Source of the DNA: Acidobacteriota bacterium
GTDB lineage: Bacteria; Acidobacteriota; Terriglobia; Terriglobales; Acidobacteriaceae
Reading direction: 5' to 3'
DNA length: 64,000 nucleotides
Assembly (NCBI GenBank): GCA_003225055.1
Contig: QIAU01000130.1
Span: 61,384-125,383 of the forward strand
This document shows, one piece after another, positions 1 through 9,230 of the stretch (its first letter is position 1; the number at the start of each line of letters is the position of its first letter). The position numbers and the translations under genes are program-made. The notes beneath the pieces were generated by a model, which did no database searches, was not told where the DNA came from, and saw only the letters and a list, made by a program, of their open reading frames with translations.

Positions 1-596
1 AGCAAATCGTGTTGCACTGCCAGCTCGGCAATGCGCCGCTGGACTTTGTCGGTGTAAACGGTTCCGGTAGGATTTCCCGGGGAATTGGTGAGCAAAACCT
101 TGCTGCGGGAGGTAATTTTTGCGGCAATCTCGTCGGGATCGGGCTGGAATTGGTTTCGCTCCGCCAGTTCAAATGGAACTGGAACTCCACCTACTCCGAG
201 TGTGATGGACGAGTAGCCGGGGAATCCCGGGTCGGGATAAAGCACTTCATCGCCCGGCTCAATCAACGCCATCATCGCCATGAAAAGCGCAATTTTGCAG
301 CCGGGTGCGATGACGACGTTATCGGCAGAAACATTCAGTCTGCGGGTGTGATTCAGGTAGGCTGCGAGTTCCTCGCGCAGCGCAGGTACCCCCTGCACTG
401 GGCAGTAGCGGTCTTTGCCCTCATGGAGTGCCGATTTCGCGGCATCCAGCACCGGGGCGGGGGGATGAAAATCAGGTTCACCCAATTCGAGATGGATGAT
501 GGAGCGGCCTTTGCGTTCCAGTTCCTTGGCCCGCGCAAAAACCGCCAGTGCGCCTTCGCCACTCATCACCGACATTCGTGAGGCAAGAGGTCTCAT
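1..596 (-). CDS. PLP-dependent class I/II aminotransferase (C-terminal part beyond window edge)
   Basis: The reverse strand reads open from an ATG at 596 to the window edge, giving 198 codons without a stop. The protein begins MRPLASRMSVMSGEGALAV and carries the fold-type I aminotransferase signatures LELGEPDFHPP, a PGCKIALFMAMMAL segment, the YPDPGFPGY loop and the NSPGNPTGT substrate/PLP loop. These are typical of aspartate/aromatic aminotransferases of subgroup I-gamma (about 390 residues), so roughly the N-terminal half is present and the Schiff-base lysine lies outside the window. Family members transfer amino groups between amino acids and 2-oxoacids in the cytoplasm. The exact substrate cannot be told. 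The class is certain, the specificity is not. Confidence 0.9.
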   Translation of the reverse strand, partial: MRPLASRMSVMSGEGALAVFARAKELERKGRSIIHLELGEPDFHPPAPVLDAAKSALHEGKDRYCPVQGVPALREELAAYLNHTRRLNVSADNVVIAPGCKIALFMAMMALIEPGDEVLYPDPGFPGYSSITLGVGGVPVPFELAERNQFQPDPDEIAAKITSRSKVLLTNSPGNPTGTVYTDKVQRRIAELAVQHDL

Positions 597-681
597 GGAA
601 ATTGCCGGATCTCGGTTCTCTGCCGTGCGGACAAGCGATCTGACCGAGAACTTAGATTGGTCATTCTAGCGTGTTGACCGA

Positions 682-751
682 TCTCTGGTCTCTGGTCTCT
701 GGTCTCTGGTCTTTGGTCTTTGGCCTTCGGTCTTTGGCCTTCGGTCTTTGG
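682..751. repeat. Heptamer tandem repeat, 10 units
   Basis: Ten contiguous 7-bp units: four TCTCTGG, then TCTTTGG twice, and CCTTCGG alternating with TCTTTGG. The array is exactly 70 bp. It lies between the aminotransferase start and the 3' end of the CMD pseudogene, outside intact genes. Four more arrays with a 7-bp period occur in the window (24281, 35503, 39454, 51932). Confidence 0.9.
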
Positions 752-756
752 CTCGT

Positions 757-1290
757 TCACCTTCCCGGCGGTGGCGTGGTTGGAACGCGCAGAGCTCCGA
801 TGAACCGCGGAAAGAATTCGAAGGCCGCCGCCACGGCCGTCAGCTCCAAAATCTCCAGCTGTAGACGCGCTTCACGCGCGCATAAAACGCATCGTCGATC
901 TCGCGGGGCGAACGGTGCAGCCGGTCCGCATACCGGAAGCCGAGCTTTTCCGCTTCGGAAAAGGGGGCCGCGTTCGAAATCTTTCAAACTGTTGATCTGG
1001 TCCTCCCCTGCGCCCTTTTGTTTGGCGGACAGCGAGTGCGCCTTGATGCCGTACTCGAAGTCGTGCAGCAGGCACACCCGGATCGCGACCAGTTCTTTGT
1101 ACCAGCCCCGGGCAGCGCGCCGTCGCCAACGATCGGCTTCAGGAAAGCAGCAAAACCCTGGGCCATCGCCGGAATATGCGCGATGGTCTTGAACATGTTA
1201 GGAACGACGCCCCGCTCGGCCCGCAGGGCGTCATAGAGCTCGCCGACCCCGCCGAGACCTGATCTCGCTCCAGCATGGGAATACGGCCTG
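757..1290 (-). pseudogene. Frameshifted carboxymuconolactone decarboxylase-family gene
   Basis: A CMD/AhpD-like protein can be followed on the reverse strand only by changing frame about four times. The pieces are RIPMLERDQVS (near 1285-1250), VGELYDALRAERGVVPN plus MFKTIAHIPAMAQGF, then KELVAIRVCLLHDFEYGIKAHS after a shift near 1115, then SEAEKLGFRYADRLHRSPREI after a shift near 965 at a C/T run, and finally LEILELTAVAAAFEFFPRF after a shift near 870. The CxxC seen in active family members reads FEYG here, so the redox cysteines are absent as well. It lies just beyond the 3' end of the TonB receptor gene. Several shifts in one short gene favour true decay, although run-length sequencing errors could contribute. 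Confidence 0.75.
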
Positions 1291-1307
1291 GTTGCTTTAT
1301 GCTCAGT

Positions 1308-4300
1308 TCAGAAGGCATAGCGCAACGAAAGCTGGATCAAGCGCGGATTTCCCGCCGTGGACGTGATCTTCGCGAATTGGGGATTGTTGATGTCCTGCTG
1401 GGCGATGGCCGGGCTGGCGAAGTTCGCGTGATTCCAAATATTGAAGAAGTCAGCGGTAAATCGAAGTTGCTGACGCTCACGGACCAAGAAGTTCTTGACC
1501 AGAGAAAAGTCCCAGTTCTGCTGGAACGGTCCCCGGTAGAGATTTCTACGCAGGTTCCCGAAGCCCGTTGTACAGGCGTTTTTCGGATCGAGTGCACAAC
1601 CGGCGGAATCAGCGTGGGGAGCGGTTGTGAAATTGTTGACATCGAGGTAGCCGTCGAGGCGGCGATGAATATCGCCCGAGGTCTGGCCTGATGCAATCGT
1701 CTTGCCGGGCGCTAAGGTCGCTCCCAAGGTTTCGAAAGCCAGGCCATTCGCGACGTAGGCCGAACCTGCCGTGGCGTCCAGTACCGAAAATGGCGTGCCA
1801 GACTGCGCGGTGGTGATGCCGCTAAGCGCCCAGTTGCCCAGCGCGTGGTGAGCCAAGCCCGTTCCGTGCGAGAAGAACGGCAAGTCGTAGCGGTAGCTGA
1901 CCGTAAACCGATGGCTGCGGTCGAAGTCCGACAACCCGTACGAATTGCTGATATTGCTTTCGTCATTAAACGCCGTGTTGAAAGCGGTATTGCCCGTTGA
2001 GGTGGCGTCCAGCGCCTTGGAGAACGTGTAGGCGGCCTGGAAGTAGCCAGCGCCCCAGCGGCGCGAGAGCGTTGTCTGCAACGAGTGATAGTGCGAGTAT
2101 GCGTCATTGGCAAACAACTGCATTCCGCCGTAGCCGTTCACACCCTGGAGGTTGGAGCGCGCCACAGCGTTTGCCGTGGTGCTTTCGCTGATCTTGTATT
2201 GCACGCCATCGGTCCCGGTCACAAAGATCGGATTGGCGGCAGTCGCCAGCCGGGACTGCACGTTCGTCCTGGTCTCACGAAGGTGGATCGTGTGATTGCC
2301 GATGTAACCGATCTCGACGATCCAGTTCTTGCCCAGATCGCGCTGGAAGGTCAGGTTCCACGCTTGCGTGGACGGCACGATGTAATGACGGGGCACAGCC
2401 AGAACGAAGAGGTCCTGAGAGGGCAGCACTCCCGCGCTCCCGTTGGCGCAGGTGTAGGCTGGGAATGTGGTCGTGTCGCCGTTCTGGAAGCTTTGTAAAA
2501 CCCCTAAGCAGGGCACAAAGTTGGGGTCAATCGTGCCCGCAACCGGCAGAGCATTGGGGTTGGCGCCGTTCTGCTGGCAATTGGCCGGAGCGTTGGCGGA
2601 GAAGAACGCGGTGAGGCAACCTGGGTTATTTCCCAGTCCAGCAATCGGCAAATACGGCGCCTGGAACGACAGCTGGTCAACCGTCCCCACGTCCTCGCGC
2701 ACGTAGTACATGCCGAATCCGCCGCGCAAGCTGGTTTTGTGGTCATTAAGAAGGTCCCAGGCAAAGCCCACACGGGGCCCGATCGTTGTGCTGTAGTTGT
2801 TGCTCATGGTGCTGTCGTTCCCTCGACCGCCCAGGCCGGGAACCTTGAGGCCGTTGGCGCAGCCACCGTAGACGAAGGGATCCTGTCCGCTGTTTCCCGC
2901 CGCCAGATCGAAGTTACCGATGTGGCAGAGCTTGTCGTAGAATGCGCCGAACATCTCGGTGCGCAAACCCAGGTTCAGCGTCAGGCTCCGACGTACTTTC
3001 CAGTCATCCTGCACGAAAAATCCGAAATTGTTGCTGCGGTATTCGTGGTTGGAAATACCAGAACCGCCGAAGCTAGCCTGCGCGGCTCCCTGCAAGAAGT
3101 TCTGGAAATCATTATTTCCGTCGGAGGTTGGGACAAAGAACAATTGGCCATTGAATACCTGGGGAAAGAGCTTGTCGAGGTTGACGCGCGTAAACTCGCC
3201 GCCAAACCGCCAGGTGTGGTTGCCGCGCACCCAGCTCAGATTGTCGACAAAGCTGAAATTGTTCTGCGTCTGATACTGGTCAGCAAACGGCGTGGGCCCC
3301 AGCTGAAAGCTGGAGAGAGTGAACTTGTAGATGTCTTTCGTGACATTGTTGGTTGGCCGGTCGATACCGAGCAAAGCCGCCGTAAGGGGAGCGGCAGAGC
3401 CGCCATTCAGAGTGCCGACGGGTTCGATATTTACCAGGCTGTCGTTGATCCGGTTGTAGCCAAATCGGACATCATTCACCACCGAATTCGAAAGCAAGTG
3501 GGTTTCATTCAGCGTAAACAGCCGGTTGTGGACGGGGAGATCCAGCGGAAAATTCAGATCACTTGCTGCGATGCTGGTGCCCAGGGTTCCACCCAACGAA
3601 GCCTGCAAGCCGCCTGCGCCGAACGGCAGCACCTGCTCAGAATCGGAAAAGAAGAAGCGCGCCGACAGCTTGTCATTGCCGCCATTGAATTCCTTGTCCC
3701 AGTTAGTCGTGAACTGGTCATCGGTGAATTTGCCGGGCTTGCTGATGATGAACTGCCCCGTGGTTCCCGGAACGCCCGGAATCGAAGGGATCAAGTACCC
3801 TCCGGATGAGTTGCCGAACTGGTCGCTCTTGAAATTCAGCAGGTCGTGGACAACCGGATCGATAGTGGGAACATTGAAGGCAGCCATGAGGGCGGCATCG
3901 GAGCGGTCGGTCGGCAGCACCGGGAAGCCGGGGTTGCTGATCTGTGTGCCCGGCGAGAGACCGCTACGCTGCCGGGTGCCCTGGTAATTCACGAAAAAGA
4001 ATCCCAGCTTGGCATCGGATGCGATCGGTCCACCCAGGCTGCCACCAAAAATATTCTGTTTGACTGAGGGCCGCTTGAGTCCGCTTCGATTCAGGAAGTA
4101 GTCGTTCGCATTGAAGACGTCGTTACGCAGAAATTCGTACCCGTCGCCGTGGAATTCCCTCGTGCCAGACTTGAGAATCGCGTTCATATTGCCGCCGCTG
4201 TTGCGGCCCTGGCTGGCGTCATAGAGCGAGGTCTGGACCTTGAATTGCTGAATGACGTCCGGATTGGGGAGCGGGATGTTGGTGGCTTGCGCCACGTTGT

Positions 4301-4913
4301 AGTCAGTCGCGCTGATGCCTTCGATCAGGTAGTTGTTGTTGTCCTCGCGCTGGCCATTGACAATTACGCGAACATTGCCGCGGCCAAGTTGGGCGGAGGC
4401 GTTCAGATCGCTCTGCGCCCCGGTCGACAAGGTGAGCAGCTGTTCGAAGTTCTGGGTTGCCAGGGGAAGCTCGCGGATCGTGGCCGAATCGATAGCCTGG
4501 CCCGTGGTGGCGCTGGTGGTTTCGACTTGCTGCACTTCGGCCTGGACTTCAATCTTCTCGAGCACCCTGAGCGGTGCTACTCTGGCGCTCATCCGGGTGG
4601 TCTCGGTCACACGCACGCCGATGTCGGTGAACTTCCCTTCCTGGAAGCCGGGGCTGCTCACCGTAACGGTGTAGGTCCCGGCGGGCAGCAGCGGAGCGGT
4701 GAAAGAGCCGTTGGCATCGGTCTTCGCGGTACGCGTCACAACGCCGGTGTCCTGGTTAACGATGCGGACCTCTGCGTTGGCCACCACGGCGCCTGTGGGA
4801 TCCTGCACCGTTCCCGTGATTGCCCCCGTGGCACCGCCTTGCGCAAAGGCCAACGTCGCCAGGAACCATCCCAGCAACACCAGGAGAACCGAATTTTTCC
4901 CCGACCTGGACAT
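1308..4913 (-). CDS. Oar-like TonB-dependent receptor with N-terminal carboxypeptidase-regulatory domain
   Basis: This encodes about 1201 residues. The ATG at 4913 is chosen because GGGGAGGAG precedes it at normal spacing and a signal peptide follows (MSRSGKNSVLLVLLGWFLA, cleaved near AFA-QGG). The reading frame stays open further upstream without a better start. Residues of about 25-105 form a CarboxypepD_reg-like beta-sandwich (GAITGTVQDPTGAVV, LLPAGTYTVTV), followed by a plug domain (about 130-260) and a long outer-membrane barrel ending LSLRYAF with the usual terminal Phe. Such proteins are very abundant in Acidobacteria and import oligosaccharides or other large substrates using TonB energy. 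No neighbour reveals the substrate. A tandem-repeat block lies about 240 bp upstream. Confidence 0.93.
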   Translation of the reverse strand: MSRSGKNSVLLVLLGWFLATLAFAQGGATGAITGTVQDPTGAVVANAEVRIVNQDTGVVTRTAKTDANGSFTAPLLPAGTYTVTVSSPGFQEGKFTDIGVRVTETTRMSARVAPLRVLEKIEVQAEVQQVETTSATTGQAIDSATIRELPLATQNFEQLLTLSTGAQSDLNASAQLGRGNVRVIVNGQREDNNNYLIEGISATDYNVAQATNIPLPNPDVIQQFKVQTSLYDASQGRNSGGNMNAILKSGTREFHGDGYEFLRNDVFNANDYFLNRSGLKRPSVKQNIFGGSLGGPIASDAKLGFFFVNYQGTRQRSGLSPGTQISNPGFPVLPTDRSDAALMAAFNVPTIDPVVHDLLNFKSDQFGNSSGGYLIPSIPGVPGTTGQFIISKPGKFTDDQFTTNWDKEFNGGNDKLSARFFFSDSEQVLPFGAGGLQASLGGTLGTSIAASDLNFPLDLPVHNRLFTLNETHLLSNSVVNDVRFGYNRINDSLVNIEPVGTLNGGSAAPLTAALLGIDRPTNNVTKDIYKFTLSSFQLGPTPFADQYQTQNNFSFVDNLSWVRGNHTWRFGGEFTRVNLDKLFPQVFNGQLFFVPTSDGNNDFQNFLQGAAQASFGGSGISNHEYRSNNFGFFVQDDWKVRRSLTLNLGLRTEMFGAFYDKLCHIGNFDLAAGNSGQDPFVYGGCANGLKVPGLGGRGNDSTMSNNYSTTIGPRVGFAWDLLNDHKTSLRGGFGMYYVREDVGTVDQLSFQAPYLPIAGLGNNPGCLTAFFSANAPANCQQNGANPNALPVAGTIDPNFVPCLGVLQSFQNGDTTTFPAYTCANGSAGVLPSQDLFVLAVPRHYIVPSTQAWNLTFQRDLGKNWIVEIGYIGNHTIHLRETRTNVQSRLATAANPIFVTGTDGVQYKISESTTANAVARSNLQGVNGYGGMQLFANDAYSHYHSLQTTLSRRWGAGYFQAAYTFSKALDATSTGNTAFNTAFNDESNISNSYGLSDFDRSHRFTVSYRYDLPFFSHGTGLAHHALGNWALSGITTAQSGTPFSVLDATAGSAYVANGLAFETLGATLAPGKTIASGQTSGDIHRRLDGYLDVNNFTTAPHADSAGCALDPKNACTTGFGNLRRNLYRGPFQQNWDFSLVKNFLVRERQQLRFTADFFNIWNHANFASPAIAQQDINNPQFAKITSTAGNPRLIQLSLRYAF

Positions 4914-5153
4914 ACACTCCTCCCCGTTTGTCGCCCCTTTTTGGAGCATGACTCCCATCTTGGTTACGGAATTCGAACCAAGAACAGAAAAGCGCAGAAC
5001 TCTTTGCGCGACTGGCTTGAACGATGATTGCGACCTGCTGGCCCCATGGACACCGAACCCGAGTTCTGGAACAAGGCTTCCCCGTAAGATCGCAGGCGTA
5101 TGAACCGGGGAAATTGCGCGCCAGCTTACTGGAAAATAGCAGAGTTGGCAAGG

Positions 5154-5229
5154 TATGTCGTAGGCATGTGTCGTTAGCACATGTCGTAGGCATGTCGTAC
5201 GCCAATGTCGTACGCCAAGTACGCCAATG
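5154..5229. repeat. Degenerate 11-14 bp direct repeats upstream of the TonB receptor gene
   Basis: About six imperfect copies of a unit like TGTCGTAGGCA / TGTCGTACGCCAA follow each other over 76 bp. The core TGTCGTA recurs at 11-15 bp steps, near one or two helical turns. The block is 240 bp upstream of the receptor ATG, on the promoter side. It could be a regulator-binding array or simply slipped repeats. Confidence 0.7.
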
Positions 5230-5258
5230 GTAGCCTAACTCCCGCGCGCCGATTGTCA

Positions 5259-5474
5259 AGACGGCATCGATGGCTTATGAGGAGCGCAACGATCAGCTGG
5301 ACAGAGGCGGAAACATTGACAATCCTCAGCGATGGTACGAAGACTGGGATCAGCCAAGGACTGCAATATTGCTAGCTTTTTGCGTGCCACTTCCGCACCA
5401 GGACCCGGCTGTTCTTCATTAAGAAAGAGCTGCAGCTCAGCGATAGCGTCGATCGTCTTGGTTTTTCTGTTCAA
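5259..5474 (-). pseudogene. Possible relic of a TPR-type protein C-terminus
   Basis: The 5231-5709 stretch holds no intact gene. On the reverse strand one open frame contains AIAELQLFLNEEQ and AEVARKKLAILQSL, which resembles the last helices of acidobacterial TPR proteins (pattern of ELxxFLxxxP...AxxaRkxLaxLq). The sequence before it in the same frame is Arg/Ser-rich and not protein-like, and no start or upstream repeats are visible. I read it as a fragment of a lost gene. The match is short, so a chance resemblance is possible. Confidence 0.25.
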
Positions 5475-5709
5475 ACACGCGTGCCGCGACCGGACGCACG
5501 AAAGCAGGGCGTGCGGCATGGAATGGGCCTTGCGGCACGTAGCGATGGCCTCGTCACCCCGGTAGCAGCGGCGCGAGGAGTGGGACGTGCTCTCGCCGGA
5601 TTCGGCAATCGCAACTCCTCCCGTGGAGGCCGCAAAAGATCTCCGAACCCTCGCGACCTGTGTCTGGTCAGATTGAGATTTCGTGCCGTTTGCAATTACC
5701 CGCAAGCCT

Positions 5710-7953
5710 TTAGTATTGGAGACGCGCTGCACGGTCGGTGAACGCCATTCCCCATTGCTGCAAGCGCTGGACAAGTTCTGCTTGGACCCCGGCATCACGG
5801 AACTGTTGTGCCGCCTCCCATACCTTCCCGCCGGTTATGTCCCCGTATGCGCGGGGCGGGGTGTAACGCTGGTGCAGCAACCCAATCGGCAGGTACTTCG
5901 CCATAGGGTATTGCAGGCTTTTGTCCATCCATGCGGCGAGCAACGACCCGGTTAGAGCCCGCCGTACCTCGGTCGGGAGAGGCTTGAACAGGGGTGCCCA
6001 AACCGGGCTGATCATGATGCGTGGATCGATGTTCTGGTCAGGCCGCCAACCCTGGCTAAAGTCGTCCGGGTCCAGGCGGGGGTCCGTAGACTGCAGCGCC
6101 TTGGTTACGGCCACCAGCACTCGCGTGGGTTCTGGTTGGTGTGTTTGCCCATAAAGGTCAAGGAATCTCCCGATCAGATATACCCAATCCACCGGGGTGC
6201 GATCTCGGTGTTGATGGTTACCGCTGTTGAGGATGATCTGCAGCTCATACCAGGAGGCTGTCAAGTATTCATTCGTCAGCGCGCTGCCGCCCGCTCCAGC
6301 TGGTCCGTCCGGTATATGGGCAGCCGACGGGGCAGTCTCTGCCGGAACGGCATTGAACCACCCGCGGGAATCCGCGCTCGCCCCAAAAAGGTCGCGCCCG
6401 CGGCCTTCAAGCCCAAACTCCTGCATCATCTCCCATGTCTTCACTAGCTGCCACAGTTGGGTCGAGTAAACCTTGTTGGTTAACTCCGATGACCATAATG
6501 GTTTTCCTTTGACCAGGCGTCCGAGAAAGGTGCGCCGGGCATCGGACCAGCGGGAGAACGCGGCCATCAAAGGGCGAATGTTGCCACTTCTAGCCTGGAC
6601 TCCGGTCAGGAGTGTACGAAGCGGCGACATTGTGCCGCTTCTACCCTTGCCTTCCGGGATCATCTCTCCAAGGTACGATCTCGCGAATTCGCCCTGTGTA
6701 AAAGCTGGTCCCCAAGCATCCTTGGGATGGACACGAGGCAGCCATTGGCTCCAATCCGGAAGTTGTAATGCAATAGGAATCTCACGAGGACTGAGATTGC
6801 CGTCGGGGCGAAAAAGGTCCGGGGTAATCTGCCCCACCAGGTCAGGGAGATTGTGAACATCTCCCGGTAGACTGAGACCTGCTCTGCCAATGCCGGGGCC
6901 GTGCTGGCTAAGCAGATACGGCAATGCGTCTCGATCCCGGTCGAGGACCCAGGCGAGTCCGGCACCTGCAGCCCAGCTCGAGATCGGTTGCTCGTCTGTT
7001 CCGGGTCCCGGTTGGTAAGGAGGGTTCCACGGGCGCCCGGGATTGGGAAATGGCAAACTGCGGATGTAGCTTGCAATCTGTTCGCCCTGCAAGGTGGACA
7101 GGCCATGGAAGCGTGCGCGGGCGACAATGCTGCGGTTCGAGAAGTTGAAGTACTTCAGGTCGCGGCCATCCTGCGCATGACAGTCCGCACAGTGCGCCTG
7201 GATGGGTTGACTGTTGGGCAGGCTGCTTGCCACCAGCGAAGCGGTCTGCCAGAGTTCCCGCCCGGCCTCTATAGAAGCTGCATCGGGCAAGGGTGGAGTC
7301 CATGCATCCGGTGCATCCTCCGCAAAAGAGTCTGCGGGCAGGATCTTCCTTCCCTCGGTAGTTACGAAGTTCCACGCGAGAACGCGATAGCCGCTGACGA
7401 CTCCGTCGGTGTGGTTGAACCGGAAGCGGATTGTGTCAGCACCGCTGATGACCACGCCCTCTGGGAGGGCCAGAGTCATCACGAGCGTGCTGAAGCCTCC
7501 GCCAATTCCACCGAAACTCCTGCCGGGCTCGGCAATTGTGACCGTATTGTTGTTGAGAGGTATCCAAGCGCTCGTGTTGACCTGGACGCTGGCTTCGTCC
7601 GCATACCGCAGGCCATGAATTTGCATCCAGAGAAATCGGACCGACTCGGCTTCTCCAGCCTGGAGCGTGACAGTCCTATTCACCGCCGTCCCGGTTGCAC
7701 CCAAGACCTCGATCGGAAATAACATCCGGTTTGTGGTGGTATCTACACTCCCGGTGGAGATTGTTGCAACTGCCATGAGCAAAGGTGCCAGCCGCTGGGG
7801 CCCTCGTGCTGCGTGCAGGATACGAGAGAGCCAGCCGGCACCCGACTGCGCATTGCCGGCTAAGTCGTTTACCGTCCGGCGAACTAGATCACCAATCTGT
7901 TTCAATCGGGAAACAGCAGGGTCCACCAGGTCGGACGAGGTCATCTTGGCCAT
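5710..7953 (-). CDS. Large mono-haem cytochrome c domain protein of unknown role
   Basis: This encodes about 747 residues from the ATG at 7953. The frame is open up to 8142, but the upstream extension is Arg/Lys-rich and unlikely to be translated. The start is uncertain because no good ribosome site is seen. Residues around 55-65 (RLAPLLMAVATISTGSV) could be a signal or anchor segment. A beta-rich N-terminal part follows, then one CADCH haem-binding motif at about residues 255-259 with the surrounding sequence of a cytochrome c domain (EAGRELW..., QIASYIRSLPFP). The C-terminal 450 residues are Trp/Pro-rich with no fold I recognise. It is presumably periplasmic or cell-surface. No redox partner lies nearby, and the substrate is unknown. 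Confidence 0.8.
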   Translation of the reverse strand: MAKMTSSDLVDPAVSRLKQIGDLVRRTVNDLAGNAQSGAGWLSRILHAARGPQRLAPLLMAVATISTGSVDTTTNRMLFPIEVLGATGTAVNRTVTLQAGEAESVRFLWMQIHGLRYADEASVQVNTSAWIPLNNNTVTIAEPGRSFGGIGGGFSTLVMTLALPEGVVISGADTIRFRFNHTDGVVSGYRVLAWNFVTTEGRKILPADSFAEDAPDAWTPPLPDAASIEAGRELWQTASLVASSLPNSQPIQAHCADCHAQDGRDLKYFNFSNRSIVARARFHGLSTLQGEQIASYIRSLPFPNPGRPWNPPYQPGPGTDEQPISSWAAGAGLAWVLDRDRDALPYLLSQHGPGIGRAGLSLPGDVHNLPDLVGQITPDLFRPDGNLSPREIPIALQLPDWSQWLPRVHPKDAWGPAFTQGEFARSYLGEMIPEGKGRSGTMSPLRTLLTGVQARSGNIRPLMAAFSRWSDARRTFLGRLVKGKPLWSSELTNKVYSTQLWQLVKTWEMMQEFGLEGRGRDLFGASADSRGWFNAVPAETAPSAAHIPDGPAGAGGSALTNEYLTASWYELQIILNSGNHQHRDRTPVDWVYLIGRFLDLYGQTHQPEPTRVLVAVTKALQSTDPRLDPDDFSQGWRPDQNIDPRIMISPVWAPLFKPLPTEVRRALTGSLLAAWMDKSLQYPMAKYLPIGLLHQRYTPPRAYGDITGGKVWEAAQQFRDAGVQAELVQRLQQWGMAFTDRAARLQY

Positions 7954-8431
7954 TTGCACGATGCTCGGTTCCTGCCGCCTTGCTCGGCGGCTTTTCGTCT
8001 TAATTACTTGCTCCGCTGCGGCCCTTGGGAGGCCTGATCGCACCTCTCGGCGCTGCTTTGGAAGGGCCACGCGGGTCCTACCTAATTTTATGCAAATGAG
8101 CCTGATTATATTAAAAGCAAATTTTCCGATCGCACTTCCCATGCCGGGCGAAGATCTCGCTGGCGCGCTCCGATCAGTTCAATAATGCGGATCGTTACTG
8201 CGGTTCTCGGCATTTTGCAGAAGGGAGCGAGCAAACTGTAGCTCGATGAACGACCATCGCGGGATGGCACAGAAGTGGGGGCTGTACCTCGCACTACGGG
8301 CGGCGAACTCTAACGTGCGGGTTCATCAGCATCCGGCGGAACTCTAAGTATTACCTACGGGCCACACCACCTGGGACGCTACACCGCCGGAGCACGGTCC
8401 TCGCATCAATGCAAAACGGGGCGCCGGCTGG
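7954..8431. other. Gene-free stretch containing an inverted repeat in the cytochrome leader
   Basis: No convincing gene is seen between the likely cytochrome start and the end of the SDR gene. On the reverse strand the leader holds GCCGCC-GAGCAA-GGCGGC (about 7973-7990), a 6-bp GC stem about 20 nt before the proposed ATG. I looked for c-di-GMP (GEMM) riboswitch hallmarks because such RNAs sit before some cytochrome genes, but the conserved core is not convincing. The rest shows nothing recognisable. Confidence 0.4.
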
Positions 8432-9220
8432 CTACAGACCTTTGTAAGCTCCGCCGTCGACCAGCAGGGTTTGCCCGGTGATGTACGAAGCGCGTTCCGA
8501 GGCCAACCAGACAACCGTCTCCGCCAATTCCCTTGGCTCGCCCACACGTTTCAAGGGAGCATCCGCGGCCCAGCTTTCAAAAATCTCCTTCTCGTTTTTC
8601 CCCAAAGCCGCCGAGCGCGCCCTGGCCAGCTCTTTGAGGCGGTCGGTAGCGGTATAGCCAGGGCCAACATTGTTCACGAGAATACCGTCTTTCCCGAATT
8701 CATTGGCCAGGCTCTTAACCAGGCCCACTACGGCTGCACGCACGGCATTGGAGAGAACCAGGTCGGGGATGGGCTGTTTCGTAGTCAGCGAGGTAATGGT
8801 GACGATTCGTCCCCAGTGCTGCTTCTGCATGTAGGGGATCACCTCGCGGAGGAAGTACACCACGCTGAGAAAATTCAGGTCCACCGCTTTCTTCCAGTCC
8901 TCAAGGGTAGTAGCGAGGAACCCCTTTGCGGGAGGGCCCCCGGCGTTGGTCACGCAAATGTCGATTCTTCCGAATTTCGCAGCTACGCTTTCCACAAAGC
9001 GGTGCACGGCGCTCGCATCCGTCACGTCAAGCGCCTGCGCGTAGACATCCACCGCGTGTTGGCTGTGGATCTTATTGGCCACAGCCTCGAGCGCTTCGGC
9101 ATTCCGCGAACACATTGCCACCCGGCAACCCTCGGCGGCAAAAGCCTCGGCGGTCGCCTTGCCCAGACCCTGGCTGGAAGCCGCCACAATCGCGACCCGG
9201 TTCTTCAGTCCCGTTTCCAT
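8432..9220 (-). CDS. SDR-family protein lacking the YxxxK catalytic pair
   Basis: This encodes 262 residues beginning METGLKNRVAIVAASSQGLG. The Rossmann nucleotide loop is SSQGLGKA, and DVTDASAV and TNAGG are present, so the SDR fold is clear and resembles 3-oxoacyl-ACP reductases. After the catalytic-serine strand (IVTITSL) the expected YxxxK is replaced by LSNAVRAAV. This fits the known BKR-like SDR subgroup with an imperfect catalytic tetrad. The end (ASYITGQTLLVDGG) is normal. It is therefore probably not a classical dehydrogenase, and the substrate is unknown. The ATG lies only about 10 bp after a TATAAT box and has no ribosome site, so a leaderless mRNA is plausible. It is divergent from ilvE. 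Confidence 0.88.
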   Translation of the reverse strand: METGLKNRVAIVAASSQGLGKATAEAFAAEGCRVAMCSRNAEALEAVANKIHSQHAVDVYAQALDVTDASAVHRFVESVAAKFGRIDICVTNAGGPPAKGFLATTLEDWKKAVDLNFLSVVYFLREVIPYMQKQHWGRIVTITSLTTKQPIPDLVLSNAVRAAVVGLVKSLANEFGKDGILVNNVGPGYTATDRLKELARARSAALGKNEKEIFESWAADAPLKRVGEPRELAETVVWLASERASYITGQTLLVDGGAYKGL

Positions 9221-9230
9221 AGGCACCGAA

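Noticed and set aside
2739..3809. Long plus-strand open frames within the TonB receptor gene
   Set aside because: They are shadows of the coding strand, with no motifs, ribosome sites or family resemblance.
5154..5229. CRISPR array
   Set aside because: Units are too short (11-15 bp), have no spacers and no cas genes are present.
7954..8110. Possible c-di-GMP (GEMM) riboswitch before the cytochrome gene
   Set aside because: The GC hairpin and an AAAAGCC run are present, but the conserved GEMM core and second stem pattern could not be matched. A covariance search would be needed.
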